Shown here: in pieces, positions 1 through 6,150 of the stretch
How the letters are laid out: each line of letters begins with the position of its first letter
Numbering within the stretch: position 1 is the first letter of the stretch
DNA from: Endomicrobium sp.
Lineage (GTDB): Bacteria > Elusimicrobiota > Endomicrobiia > Endomicrobiales > Endomicrobiaceae
Reading direction: 5' to 3'
Assembly (NCBI GenBank): GCA_031273885.1
Contig: JAISRA010000136.1
Span: 1 to 22,468 of the forward strand
DNA length: 22,468 bases
Notes under the pieces: model-generated
Told to the model about the DNA's origin: nothing
The model's input: the letters and a program-made list of their open reading frames with translations, nothing else
The model's database searches: none
Made by a program: the position numbers and the translations under genes

Positions 1-119
1 ACACCGCAAAATTGTAAGAGAAACTTCATTAGTCTATTATTTTAAGTACTTAAATTTTACTTAATTTTTAACAAGTTGTATATCAGTAGATTATCTCGAA
101 CCCTTAGTTACCCTTAGAT
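1..119. repeat. Terminal direct repeat, copy 1 (circular overlap)
   Basis: These 119 bases are identical to 22350-22468. They cover non-coding DNA and the last codons of the LuxR gene, and no recombinase or terminal-repeat biology is visible, so this looks like the overlap of a circular assembly. The unit length would be 22,349 bp. Positions 41-54 hold a 14-bp perfect palindrome, TTTAAGTACTTAAA. With 22227-22349, this is the convergent intergenic space between the XRE gene and the LuxR gene. Confidence 0.93.
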
Positions 120-958
120 ACCCCTGAATACACTTTAAGGAGTTCATTTTTATCCCTTACATTCAATTTCTTGTATATATTAGATAAATGAGTAGAGACT
201 GTTTTTTCCGATATACTTAGTTCGGAACTAATATCAGTATACTTTTTTTCAGGATTTTCGATGAAGTAAAAAAATACCTCTTTTTCTCGCTCACTTAAAT
301 TTTGAACAATGCTAAAATCCTTAATTGATAATTTATTTTTTTTACTGAACACAAACCCAATAAACAAACTAACAAAACTCAAATTATAGATTAAAGCATG
401 TAAATGAGTTTGTTCCGGTTCTTCGACTGTCAAAATAAAAAAAAGTAACATAAAAAGCATTGTTATTACGTCTGTATAATTTTTTCTATTCCTCAAATTT
501 ATACTCAAATAAAAAAATGATATGCCCAAATATAAAGTTGCCGGCATGAAAAATAAAAGTATGCTTATTGTGAAATCTTGTAAATACAGGAACGGAAAAA
601 TAAATAACAGCGTAAAAATAATATTAATCGCCAAAAGGAGATTTTTGTAATTTTTATATTTGAAAAAATATACGCCTCTACCTTTTAAAAAATATATAAT
701 CCCTGACAACAAACTCACTTGCAAGTAAAATAATACAAGGTAATTTACCAAAGGATATAAAGAAAAAAAATTGAATTTATGTGACAATAAATATATTATG
801 TCTATCAGAAATAACCCCAAGAATAGTAAAAGAATATTCATCCAATTCTTCTCATTCCAATATTTATTTCTGACGATTATAAAGATTAATGTAAATAAAA
901 TAATGTATATCATAGTACAGATAATATTGAGCGAAAATTCTAATTTGTTCAAATACAT
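104..958 (-). CDS. Membrane-bound LuxR-family transcriptional regulator
   Basis: A 284-aa protein. Residues 1-205 are very hydrophobic and form about six or seven predicted membrane spans. Residues about 215-277 are a LuxR/GerE helix-turn-helix (LSEREKEVFFYFIENP...SISEKTVSTHLSNIYKKLNV). This layout, membrane sensor fused to LuxR HTH without a receiver domain, is known in Flavobacteriia. It starts 4 bp after the stop of the BfmA-like gene, so the two are probably co-transcribed. A regulator anchored in the membrane could report envelope or mating-contact state; that role is inferred. Targets and ligand are unknown. The last 16 bases lie inside the circular overlap. Confidence 0.8.
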   Translation of the reverse strand: MYLNKLEFSLNIICTMIYIILFTLIFIIVRNKYWNEKNWMNILLLFLGLFLIDIIYLLSHKFNFFSLYPLVNYLVLFYLQVSLLSGIIYFLKGRGVYFFKYKNYKNLLLAINIIFTLLFIFPFLYLQDFTISILLFFMPATLYLGISFFYLSINLRNRKNYTDVITMLFMLLFFILTVEEPEQTHLHALIYNLSFVSLFIGFVFSKKNKLSIKDFSIVQNLSEREKEVFFYFIENPEKKYTDISSELSISEKTVSTHLSNIYKKLNVRDKNELLKVYSGVSKGN

Positions 959-962
959 AATA

Positions 963-1472
963 TTACATCATTTTAATTTTATCCATTATTTTATTATAAT
1001 CAATAATCGAAATTTTGTAACAGGCTCCACCACTAGAATCAGAAAAAGGAACTTTTAGTCTATCCAAATCTAAAATTAATTCTTTTAATTTTTTTTCTTC
1101 CACACCCAGATATGGCAGAACTTCACCCCTATCATAAATTTTTTCGTCCTGTGAAGCTGCATTTTTTTGAGTGTTACCTGTATCGAAAGTATCAATAAAT
1201 TTATTGTAAAATTCATAAGAATCCTTAATAAATGGCTGTAATACTTCTTTATGATTTTTGTTAAATGCTCCGAAAAGTCTATCTGCGAATTTTTTAAACA
1301 GTTCCGAAATAGGAGCTTTAGCGTCTCTGGGAGACTGGTCATAATTTAAAAAATAATGACACATATCTACTATTGCATCGTTCATTCTAGTGTAATGGTA
1401 TTTTACTTTTATCTGCTTAATAAGTTCTTGAGCCGTAGAACTTATTTTTACCGAAGTTAATTTTTCCATCAT
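963..1472 (-). CDS. BfmA/BtgA-like mobilization accessory protein
   Basis: A 169-aa soluble protein. The N-terminus (MEKLTSVKISSTAQELIKQI, then YTRMNDAIVDMCHYFLN) reads as a ribbon-helix-helix fold: a short beta strand followed by two helices. The helical middle with LFGAFNKNHKEVLQPF resembles BfmA/BtgA mobilization proteins of Bacteroidetes, which accompany a relaxase at oriT. The C-terminal third is mixed. It lies far from the relaxase gene but next to the origin, so a copy-control or partition role is an alternative. It is probably autoregulated through the ACATAC repeats just upstream. The family call rests on pattern resemblance only. Confidence 0.55.
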   Translation of the reverse strand: MMEKLTSVKISSTAQELIKQIKVKYHYTRMNDAIVDMCHYFLNYDQSPRDAKAPISELFKKFADRLFGAFNKNHKEVLQPFIKDSYEFYNKFIDTFDTGNTQKNAASQDEKIYDRGEVLPYLGVEEKKLKELILDLDRLKVPFSDSSGGACYKISIIDYNKIMDKIKMM

Positions 1473-1497
1473 AATATAATTATATAAACCACCAAAA

Positions 1498-1583
1498 TTA
1501 CATACTTTTATTTTATTCTACAACAATACTTTAAATACATATTACATACTTCAAACATACAATTTTTTTAAAATAGTATGTTT
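1498..1583. promoter_or_regulatory. Repeated ACATAC sites upstream of the BfmA-like gene
   Basis: TTACATACTT occurs at 1498-1507 and again at 1542-1551, exactly 44 bp apart. AAACATAC at 1553-1560 and its reverse complement GTATGTTT at 1576-1583 form an 8-bp dyad with a 15-bp loop. They lie directly upstream of the leftward BfmA-like gene, so they are a plausible operator for a ribbon-helix-helix autorepressor. Confidence 0.45.
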
Positions 1584-1625
1584 AAAAAAACATATTTGAT
1601 TGAAAATCAAAATATTATAAAATAT

Positions 1626-1858
1626 GAATGGCGGTTTCCGCCATTCCCTCTTGCTCTTCCATGAGGCTGTATAAAAAATACAGCCTCCCCCAATTTCAAA
1701 CACGAAGTATAACTTTGAAATTGTCACGAAAAATAGTCCAAAAAGGAACTCGTTTCTTTCTTGGACTATTTTTCATCATAATTACAAGCGTTAGCTTGTT
1801 GGATAATTTTTTCTATTGGCGGAAATTTTGCCTTTGCAAAATTTGTGACAATAGAAAA
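1626..1858. repeat. Cluster of six hairpins between the mob/LuxR operon and the origin
   Basis: Perfect stems follow one another. They are 9 bp (1626-1634/1638-1646, GAATGGCGG, loop TTT), 10 bp (1663-1672/1678-1687, GAGGCTGTAT), 10 bp (1691-1700/1714-1723, CAATTTCAAA), 14 bp (1728-1741/1761-1774, GAAAAATAGTCCAA) and 6 bp (1784-1789/1794-1799). The last is nested: a 10-bp outer stem (1809-1818/1849-1858) around a 9-bp inner stem (1823-1831/1836-1844). An open frame runs through part of this on the plus strand, but the dyads explain the sequence better than a protein does. Candidate roles are a structured RNA, a single-strand initiation site or a nicking region. Confidence 0.75.
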
Positions 1859-1888
1859 TCCTTAATTTTTGAGCGGTGGAAAATCATT

Positions 1889-1930
1889 TATATACTAATT
1901 AATAAAATATAATTTATAATATAATTTATA
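1889..1930. other. AT-rich putative DNA-unwinding element
   Basis: These 42 bases are almost entirely A and T. They contain two direct copies of TATAATTTATA (1908-1918 and 1920-1930, period 12) and lie about 60 bp from the first iteron. This matches the usual origin layout of an AT-rich unwinding element beside initiator sites. The role is inferred from position and composition. Confidence 0.5.
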
Positions 1931-1988
1931 GGGGTGTTTTTTCCGTCTGTATATCCTTGCTGCAGCGGATTTTGCGATTTCGGGCTTT

Positions 1989-2340
1989 GGGTACAATTAC
2001 GCAAATTTTTGGGTACAATTACGCAAATTGGCTGTTTTTTTTGGGTACAATTACGCAAATGCTTGGGTACAATTACGCAAATTCGCTTTTTTTTTATCTT
2101 GATTTTTGGGTACAATTACGCAAATCGAAAAAAATAGTGTTGAAAACTTGATTTTTGGGTACAATTACGCAAATTCAGATAAAAAAGTGCCTGTATTTTA
2201 CTCCCTTTTTTTGATTTTGGGTACAATTACGCAAATTTTTGGGTACAATTACGCGAAATTTTGGGTACAATTACGCAATGGCTGTCCCATAATTTGTTGG
2301 ATATTTGAAAATTCTGCGATTTGGGTACAATTACGCAAAG
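1989..2340 (+). repeat. Ten iterons, plasmid replication origin
   Basis: Ten direct copies of GGGTACAATTACGCAAAT start at 1989, 2011, 2043, 2065, 2108, 2157, 2219, 2241, 2263 and 2323. The copy at 2241 has one extra G (ACGCGAAA). The copies at 2263 and 2323 differ only in their last bases. Steps between starts are 22, 32, 22, 43, 49, 62, 22, 22 and 60 bp, several of them close to whole helical turns. Such iterons bind Rep_3-type initiators and control copy number. They lie downstream of the rep stop rather than upstream of rep, which is less usual. Translations through them give meaningless GYNYAN repeats. Confidence 0.92.
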
Positions 2341-2359
2341 ATTGTCCTTTATGTAAAAA

Positions 2360-3457
2360 TTATATTACCGGGTATTGTTCAGGATATTTTTTTGCTTTTT
2401 CGGTCAAGTTATATAATCTAATGATCTCCATCTGCCACAATTCAAAAAGTTCTTTCAGTTCAATGTTTTCAATTTTCATTTTTTTTGTATAGCGGTAGTT
2501 CTTCATCAACTGATGGTATGCCTGTATAACAATGAAAGAGTTATCATACTTAATTGCCGTCTCTACCCGCTTTTTATACTCCCCTGCCAAGTTATGACGA
2601 TTAATTATATATATCCTTTTTTGCTTTTTATACAATTTGTCCTTAGTCGGTTCTGGGAGATTCACCGCCGGAACTAAATTATAAACGCTGATATATATAT
2701 TATCATCATCGTTTTTTTTATCTACGTTAAACGACACATTACTGTACGCATCTAATTTATTTTTTATAGGCATTAAAAAACTTCTTATCATCTCGCTCTT
2801 GGAATGATAGTTCAATCCAAACTTTTGATTCAATGTATTAATACTTACTTTAGTCCCTGTCGCCGGGTCAATCCGCAAAAGCCATAAATAAAATAATATG
2901 TGCTTGTTGTTGGAAAATCTATCTATAACCGTATAAGTGGCTTCATTATACGGCTGTATATGAAGCATCTGCTTTATCCAATAATGATTAATCAAAAAAG
3001 TTATCTTTCCTTTTTCCGTATATTGAGGATTAGAGATTAAACCTACATAGGTCTTTACTTTCTCTCCTTTGGAATTTGTAAGCTCATACCATCCTTTTTT
3101 ATAATCCTCCAGATATGCTAATGCCTTTTCTATTCTCTCGTGCCGTTGATTTTTAATAATGTCCCTAACAGAAAAGAAAAATCTAGCAAAAGTACTATTA
3201 TCATTCTTAAACGTCTCCTCAAAATCCAAAGCCAGTTGACTATCTTCTTTCTGAAACTGTTTGTTACGAACGTCTGAAATAGCCTTAAAAATAATTCTGA
3301 ACGCATCTATTGGCATCGCCCAAGCCTCGTTGTCAAAAACTTCTTTATTGAGCTTATTGGATATTTTTATTATATCACCTTTCGGAAGCTCTCTTATCTC
3401 CGCTTTTATCGCTTCTTCAGGAATTATACTAGTAGCTTTACTTATCTTTTTTCCCAT
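2360..3457 (-). CDS. rep: Rep_3 (RepB-like) plasmid replication initiator
   Basis: A 365-aa protein of the iteron-binding initiator family built from two winged-helix domains. The N-terminal part contains IIKISNKLNKEVF and MPIDAFRIIFKAISDV, the central part YTVIDRFSNNKHILFYLWLLRI, typical of this family. The C-terminal half contains SINTLNQKFGL and the second winged helix, which should contact the iterons beginning 20 bp after the stop codon. It starts DNA replication by opening the AT-rich element near 1900. The last ten codons (encoding KKYPEQYPVI) are duplicated in inverted orientation at 4790-4821. The start is the first in-frame ATG, behind an A-rich leader. Confidence 0.9.
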   Translation of the reverse strand: MGKKISKATSIIPEEAIKAEIRELPKGDIIKISNKLNKEVFDNEAWAMPIDAFRIIFKAISDVRNKQFQKEDSQLALDFEETFKNDNSTFARFFFSVRDIIKNQRHERIEKALAYLEDYKKGWYELTNSKGEKVKTYVGLISNPQYTEKGKITFLINHYWIKQMLHIQPYNEATYTVIDRFSNNKHILFYLWLLRIDPATGTKVSINTLNQKFGLNYHSKSEMIRSFLMPIKNKLDAYSNVSFNVDKKNDDDNIYISVYNLVPAVNLPEPTKDKLYKKQKRIYIINRHNLAGEYKKRVETAIKYDNSFIVIQAYHQLMKNYRYTKKMKIENIELKELFELWQMEIIRLYNLTEKAKKYPEQYPVI

Positions 3458-3489
3458 AATTCATATTTTTCCAAGAAAATGTTATATAT

Positions 3490-3500
3490 TTGTGACACAA
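3490..3500. promoter_or_regulatory. Palindrome upstream of rep, candidate operator
   Basis: TTGTGACACAA is an 11-bp palindrome (TTGTG-A-CACAA) about 33 bp upstream of the leftward rep start, in the expected promoter area. It could bind a dimer and autoregulate rep. It shares no sequence with the iterons. Confidence 0.35.
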
Positions 3501-3525
3501 GAAGGAAACGTTAGTTTTCTCTATT

Positions 3526-3559
3526 AAATATAAGGAGGTTGAAAAATCTCCTTATATTT
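3526..3559. terminator. 12-bp stem hairpin between rep and the par operon
   Basis: The arms AAATATAAGGAG (3526-3537) and CTCCTTATATTT (3548-3559) pair perfectly around a 10-base loop. The hairpin touches the stop codon of the 77-aa gene, so it probably ends the leftward par operon ahead of the rep promoter. Confidence 0.65.
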
Positions 3560-3792
3560 TACAATTCCGTTCTTCCCTGCGGTCGTGTCGGATTCTTCCC
3601 GTTCAAATAATTACCCAGTCTCTCCTTACTTTTTTTGTCGTACACATTGCAAAAAAGCCATTTATCTTTCTTTACGCCGTCAAAATTGGCATCTAAAAAA
3701 TTACAAAATCTAATCAAATCATTAACAGCTCTGTAAGTTACTATTTTTTTGTTAGATAACTTTACTTGAATAGTATATAACCTTGTCGACAT
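3559..3792 (-). CDS. Small hypothetical protein, third gene of the par operon
   Basis: A 77-aa basic protein that I do not recognise. It begins with strands (LYTIQVKLSNKKIVTYRAV), continues with a helix (NDLIRFCNFLDANF), and ends in a basic, probably unstructured tail (NPTRPQGRTEL). No membrane segment or signal peptide is visible. It follows the ParB-like gene after a 40-bp palindrome and precedes a terminator hairpin, so it is likely the last gene of the partition operon. A role in plasmid maintenance is only a guess from position. Confidence 0.6.
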   Translation of the reverse strand: MSTRLYTIQVKLSNKKIVTYRAVNDLIRFCNFLDANFDGVKKDKWLFCNVYDKKSKERLGNYLNGKNPTRPQGRTEL

Positions 3793-3807
3793 ATACTTAT
3801 AAATTGC

Positions 3808-3847
3808 GAATTTTATAATTTTAGAAATTTCTAAAATTATAAAATTC
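3808..3847. repeat. 40-bp perfect AT-rich palindrome at the end of the ParB-like gene
   Basis: Two 20-base halves pair perfectly with no loop (centre TTTAGAAA|TTTCTAAA), overlapping the final codons of the ParB-like gene. The half-site TTTAGAAAT also occurs in the 42-bp palindrome upstream of parA (4741-4782), where it forms the outer ends instead of the centre. It is a candidate centromere or ParB site, or a processing or attenuation hairpin within the operon. Confidence 0.7.
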
Positions 3848-4073
3848 CATTATTATACTTTTCAGAAATCGCTGTCATAACCATTTCTTTGATTGATACC
3901 CCCTCTCTTGCTGCTACCATTTTTACGAATTTACGAAATTCTTCCGGCACAAGAATACCTAATGGTACTTCTTTTTCTCGTGATTCCGGTACCGGAATCA
4001 CTTTTTGTTTGGGCGTGGAAACTACACTTTTTTTGGCTTCTTCCAACTTTTTTGAAATATCTATCTTGCTCAT
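3837..4073 (-). CDS. Small ParB-type (ribbon-helix-helix) partition protein
   Basis: A 78-aa protein with a basic flexible N-terminal half (KKLEEAKKSVVSTPKQKVIPV) and a C-terminal ribbon-helix-helix: the strand VPLGILVPEE, then helices EFRKFVKMVAAREG and SIKEMVMTAISEKY. This is the layout of small centromere-binding partners such as ParG, whose N-terminal tail stimulates a ParA ATPase. It lies 15 bp after parA. Targets may be the nearby palindromes and the 16-bp direct repeats at 4085-4115. The function comes from architecture and neighbourhood, as such proteins share little sequence. Confidence 0.75.
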   Translation of the reverse strand: MSKIDISKKLEEAKKSVVSTPKQKVIPVPESREKEVPLGILVPEEFRKFVKMVAAREGVSIKEMVMTAISEKYNNGIL

Positions 4074-4084
4074 ATATAAATTTA

Positions 4085-4115
4085 TAAATTACGAATTTTC
4101 TAAATTACGAATTTT
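4085..4115. repeat. Tandem 16-bp repeats at the parA/parB junction
   Basis: TAAATTACGAATTTT is repeated at 4085-4099 and 4101-4115. A one-base variant, TAAATTGCGAATTTT, lies at 3800-3814 and a related inverted copy at 5800-5815. The repeats overlap the last codons of parA. Direct repeats of this kind are typical binding sites for ParG-like proteins. Confidence 0.5.
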
Positions 4116-4706
4116 AGATTTTTGTGAAATTAGGAAATCTAACACCTCACTGCTCAATTCATCAATTTGCTGTTGTGCCTTAGGATTCTCCAACTGCCCT
4201 AAAACGGAGCGGCTAAATGCGACAAAATCATTTAACTTGGTATTCGCCTGGCGTATTCCAAACTCTTTAACTTTATCTTGAATGTCCTCCGTCAAATTAG
4301 TGTTAGGCTTGACCATGTTAAAAACCACAAAAGCCTTGTCCATATTACCGGAATCCCTAACTACTTTAATAGTTTTCTCAATCGCAAACAAATCTAAAAT
4401 TCCTGCTTTTGTAGGAATTAAAATTATATCAGAAATATTACAGAGTTCCTCCAATCTATCCATGATGTATGGAGGAGTATCTATAAAAGTGAAATCATAA
4501 GGGAGTTCTTTTATCTTATCCAATTTTCCGTTATATGAAAAAATGTCAAAATCAGAAATCCCCGACACTTGTAGCAAGGAACCCTGAAAATCAAAATCAA
4601 TTATAGCTACCTTTGAATTTTTTTTAAAAGTCTGAGCCAAATTGTAGGCAATGGTACTTTTGCCAACTCCGCCCTTTTGATGCGTCAATAATATTATCTG
4701 ATTCAT
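4089..4706 (-). CDS. parA: ParA-type partition ATPase
   Basis: A 205-aa Walker-type ATPase of the short ParA class without an N-terminal HTH. The deviant Walker A motif KGGVGKST is at residues 11-18, followed by IIDFDFQGSLL (about 35-45) and the Walker A'/B segment FTFIDTPPY (about 73-80). With the small ParB-like protein it should position plasmid copies over the nucleoid before division. Lacking its own HTH, it probably leaves autoregulation to the partner, whose likely targets are the dyad over the start codon (4705-4733) and the palindrome just upstream. Confidence 0.93.
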   Translation of the reverse strand: MNQIILLTHQKGGVGKSTIAYNLAQTFKKNSKVAIIDFDFQGSLLQVSGISDFDIFSYNGKLDKIKELPYDFTFIDTPPYIMDRLEELCNISDIILIPTKAGILDLFAIEKTIKVVRDSGNMDKAFVVFNMVKPNTNLTEDIQDKVKEFGIRQANTKLNDFVAFSRSVLGQLENPKAQQQIDELSSEVLDFLISQKSKIRNLENS

Positions 4707-4782
4707 ATTTGCTTAATAAAATCAAGCAAATATATTACAAATTTCTAAATTTACAAAATTATAATTTTGTAAATTTAGAAAT
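4705..4782. promoter_or_regulatory. parA operator/centromere: 10-bp dyad and 42-bp perfect palindrome
   Basis: ATATTTGCTT (4705-4714) pairs with AAGCAAATAT (4724-4733) across the parA start codon. Directly upstream, 4741-4782 is a perfect 42-bp palindrome with no loop, made of AAATTTAGAAAT and AAATTTTGTAAA segments. A palindrome this long upstream of parA suggests a parS site or an operator for the ParB-like protein. Confidence 0.65.
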
Positions 4783-4789
4783 CATGAGA

Positions 4790-4821
4790 CAAAAAAATAT
4801 CCTGAACAATACCCGGTAATA
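4790..4821 (+). pseudogene. Inverted 32-bp fragment of the rep 3' end
   Basis: These 32 bases are the exact reverse complement of 2363-2394 and in the same frame would encode KKYPEQYPVI, the last residues of Rep. Nothing else of rep is present around them. The fragment lies between the parA palindrome and the end of the ORF6N gene, and is probably a scar of a past rearrangement or of another plasmid's rep. Confidence 0.75.
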
Positions 4822-4831
4822 AATTCGCAGC

Positions 4832-5410
4832 TTAATGCTCCGGCATGTATTTAAATATGAGATAAAATACGATTATAAAAAAGTAGATAAGTAATCCAAT
4901 AAAAGTCATCCATGTAAACATCTCCCACCTCGCCATACTTTTTTCCTCGTCCTCCTCGTCTTCTAGCCCGTCGTATAAGGTTTCCACAATAGCAATAGTC
5001 GTTTGCATTGCTATTGTACTTTTTAATATGGTAGCAAGTATATAAATCCCTTTTTCCGAAAAGTAGATGTTTGTTTTTTCTCCTGCAGATAATGAAGTCG
5101 AAATTTTTGACTTTTCCCATTCCTCATCTGTCAAATTGAGAATGTACCCATCGGGAAATTTATCAGGATTATTTTTTACGGCTTCATGAATACTCTTTGT
5201 TCCCACACCATACAATTTCGCAACATCGCTATCAAGAATTACTTGTTGGTTGCGTATGGTGATAATTTTTTCTTTTACCTTGTTGAATTGTACCAGAGCA
5301 TCTACTCCGGTGATGCTGCCGTGTTCGTTTCTTTTAATTTTTACAAAATTTGCTTTCATTTGTTTGATTTTATTTTTTCTTCCCCTTTGTTTTTTCGATT
5401 TTGCTAACAT
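4832..5410 (-). CDS. ORF6N-domain protein with C-terminal membrane anchor
   Basis: The ORF6N domain reads IITIRNQQVILDSDVAKLYGVGTKSIHEAVKNNPDKFP with LTDEEWEKSK after it, a DNA-binding domain found in phage and plasmid proteins. It is followed by an acidic stretch (LEDEEDEEK) and a C-terminal hydrophobic helix (MTFIGLLIYFFIIVFYLIF). The membrane tail is unusual for this family. The start is uncertain: GTG at 5470 and ATG at 5410 both lie in the 114-bp repeat, and ATG at 5359 (MKANFVKI) follows it. I chose 5410 because it has an A-run before it and a basic N-terminus. Last gene of the leftward ssb-side group. Function unknown. Confidence 0.72.
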   Translation of the reverse strand: MLAKSKKQRGRKNKIKQMKANFVKIKRNEHGSITGVDALVQFNKVKEKIITIRNQQVILDSDVAKLYGVGTKSIHEAVKNNPDKFPDGYILNLTDEEWEKSKISTSLSAGEKTNIYFSEKGIYILATILKSTIAMQTTIAIVETLYDGLEDEEDEEKSMARWEMFTWMTFIGLLIYFFIIVFYLIFKYMPEH

Positions 5411-5511
5411 TTTTTGTACCCGGAACAACTGCGGGCATTTAATTTTGTTAGCAATTTTTGTGCAGTTCACAACAGATCACCCGGAACAGGTGTCTTGTTT
5501 TGCTAACATTT
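5398..5511 (-). repeat. 114-bp inverted repeat, left copy
   Basis: The reverse complement of this segment matches 9145-9258 at 111 of 114 positions. Two of the three differences turn one core octamer from TGTTAGCA into TGCTAACA. The copy covers the stop of the 92-aa gene and the first possible starts of the ORF6N gene. The two copies bracket about 3.6 kb (92-aa gene to lytic transglycosylase) in inverted orientation. Confidence 0.9.
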
Positions 5512-5781
5512 AAGTAATTTATTAAGAGTTTTCCACGCTTCTTTTACCTGTTCCAGTTCTCCTCTGGATTCTTGCAATTCTTTTTTTAATTGTTTATTTA
5601 ATTTATCGGCACGTTCCATCTTTGAAAAAATGTCTTCAAAGTTGTCGATTATGAATCGAACTGCTCCTGTGATGGTAGTAATATTATATTTGTCTTTTAT
5701 CCTCTCCAAACAGCTGTATTGCTCCTCAGAGACATCTCTCAAATAAATGATTTTTGCTTCGTTTACTTTATTTTTGCTCAT
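5503..5781 (-). CDS. Small hypothetical protein with RHH-like N-terminus and coiled coil
   Basis: A 92-aa protein. Residues 1-50 (KIIYLRDVSEEQYSCLERIKDKYNITTITGAVRFIIDNF) suggest a strand and two helices as in ribbon-helix-helix proteins. Residues about 53-88 form a charged coiled coil (KMERADKLNKQLKKELQES). It could be a small DNA-binding accessory factor, perhaps for mobilization. Its stop codon lies in the core octamer of the 114-bp repeat, so the end of the protein (LKC) is set by that element. Confidence 0.6.
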   Translation of the reverse strand: MSKNKVNEAKIIYLRDVSEEQYSCLERIKDKYNITTITGAVRFIIDNFEDIFSKMERADKLNKQLKKELQESRGELEQVKEAWKTLNKLLKC

Positions 5782-5889
5782 GATTATTTTTTATGAATTA
5801 AAATTCGTAACTTAATGATTCTATTTAACATAATTATAGTTATTGCTCTTGCTAAAATATTACCTGTCATGCTCTTAGCTTTTAAAAAA

Positions 5890-5946
5890 AAGTCCAAAAA
5901 GGAACTTTTTTACTCTTACAGGTATTTTTTGCGCTTTTTCGGACTT
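5890..5946. repeat. Hairpin element with AGTCCAAAAAGGAACT
   Basis: AAGTCC (5890-5895) pairs with GGACTT (5941-5946), with further A-run/T-run pairing inside (AAAAAG with CTTTTT). The 16-mer AGTCCAAAAAGGAACT at 5891-5906 also occurs at 1735-1750 in the hairpin cluster near the origin. It lies between the 58-aa and 92-aa genes, where it may work as a terminator or RNA-stability hairpin. The rest of 5782-5961 shows no gene. Confidence 0.55.
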
Positions 5947-5961
5947 ATTGGCAGAATTTTT

Positions 5962-6138
5962 TTAGCCTGATTTAGCAACCCAATCTTCAATCTCTGCGCA
6001 ATATTGTTGAATTCGTTTAACAGCTTGCAAAGTCAACTTTTTGCTAGTTGTCGCATCTAGTACTCCTGTCTCATACTGAATCTTATCAATTAACTCAGAT
6101 ATTCTGGCATTGATGTAATTGTTTTTAATTATATCCAT
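5962..6138 (-). CDS. Small hypothetical protein, 58 aa
   Basis: An open frame for a 58-aa mostly helical protein, starting MDIIKNNYINARISEL and ending EIEDWVAKSG. It begins 12 bp after the stop of the 143-aa gene on the same strand, behind an AT-rich leader typical of this plasmid. The heptad-like pattern and absence of rare codons favour a real gene. I recognise no family. Confidence 0.55.
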   Translation of the reverse strand: MDIIKNNYINARISELIDKIQYETGVLDATTSKKLTLQAVKRIQQYCAEIEDWVAKSG

Positions 6139-6150
6139 AATTTTTTAATA

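Noticed and set aside
771..1058. Plus-strand frame over the LuxR/Bfm junction
   Set aside because: Shadow of two convincing genes on the other strand, low-complexity composition.
1628..1912. Plus-strand 94-aa open frame over the hairpin cluster
   Set aside because: Its sequence is dictated by consecutive perfect inverted repeats, and no promoter or plausible protein fold is seen.
1934..2492. Several frames giving repeated GYNYAN / VQLRK peptides
   Set aside because: These are translations of the iterons, not a repeat protein.
4784..4819. Plus-strand 11-codon frame MRQKNILNNTR
   Set aside because: Too short and created by the rep fragment next to the palindrome.
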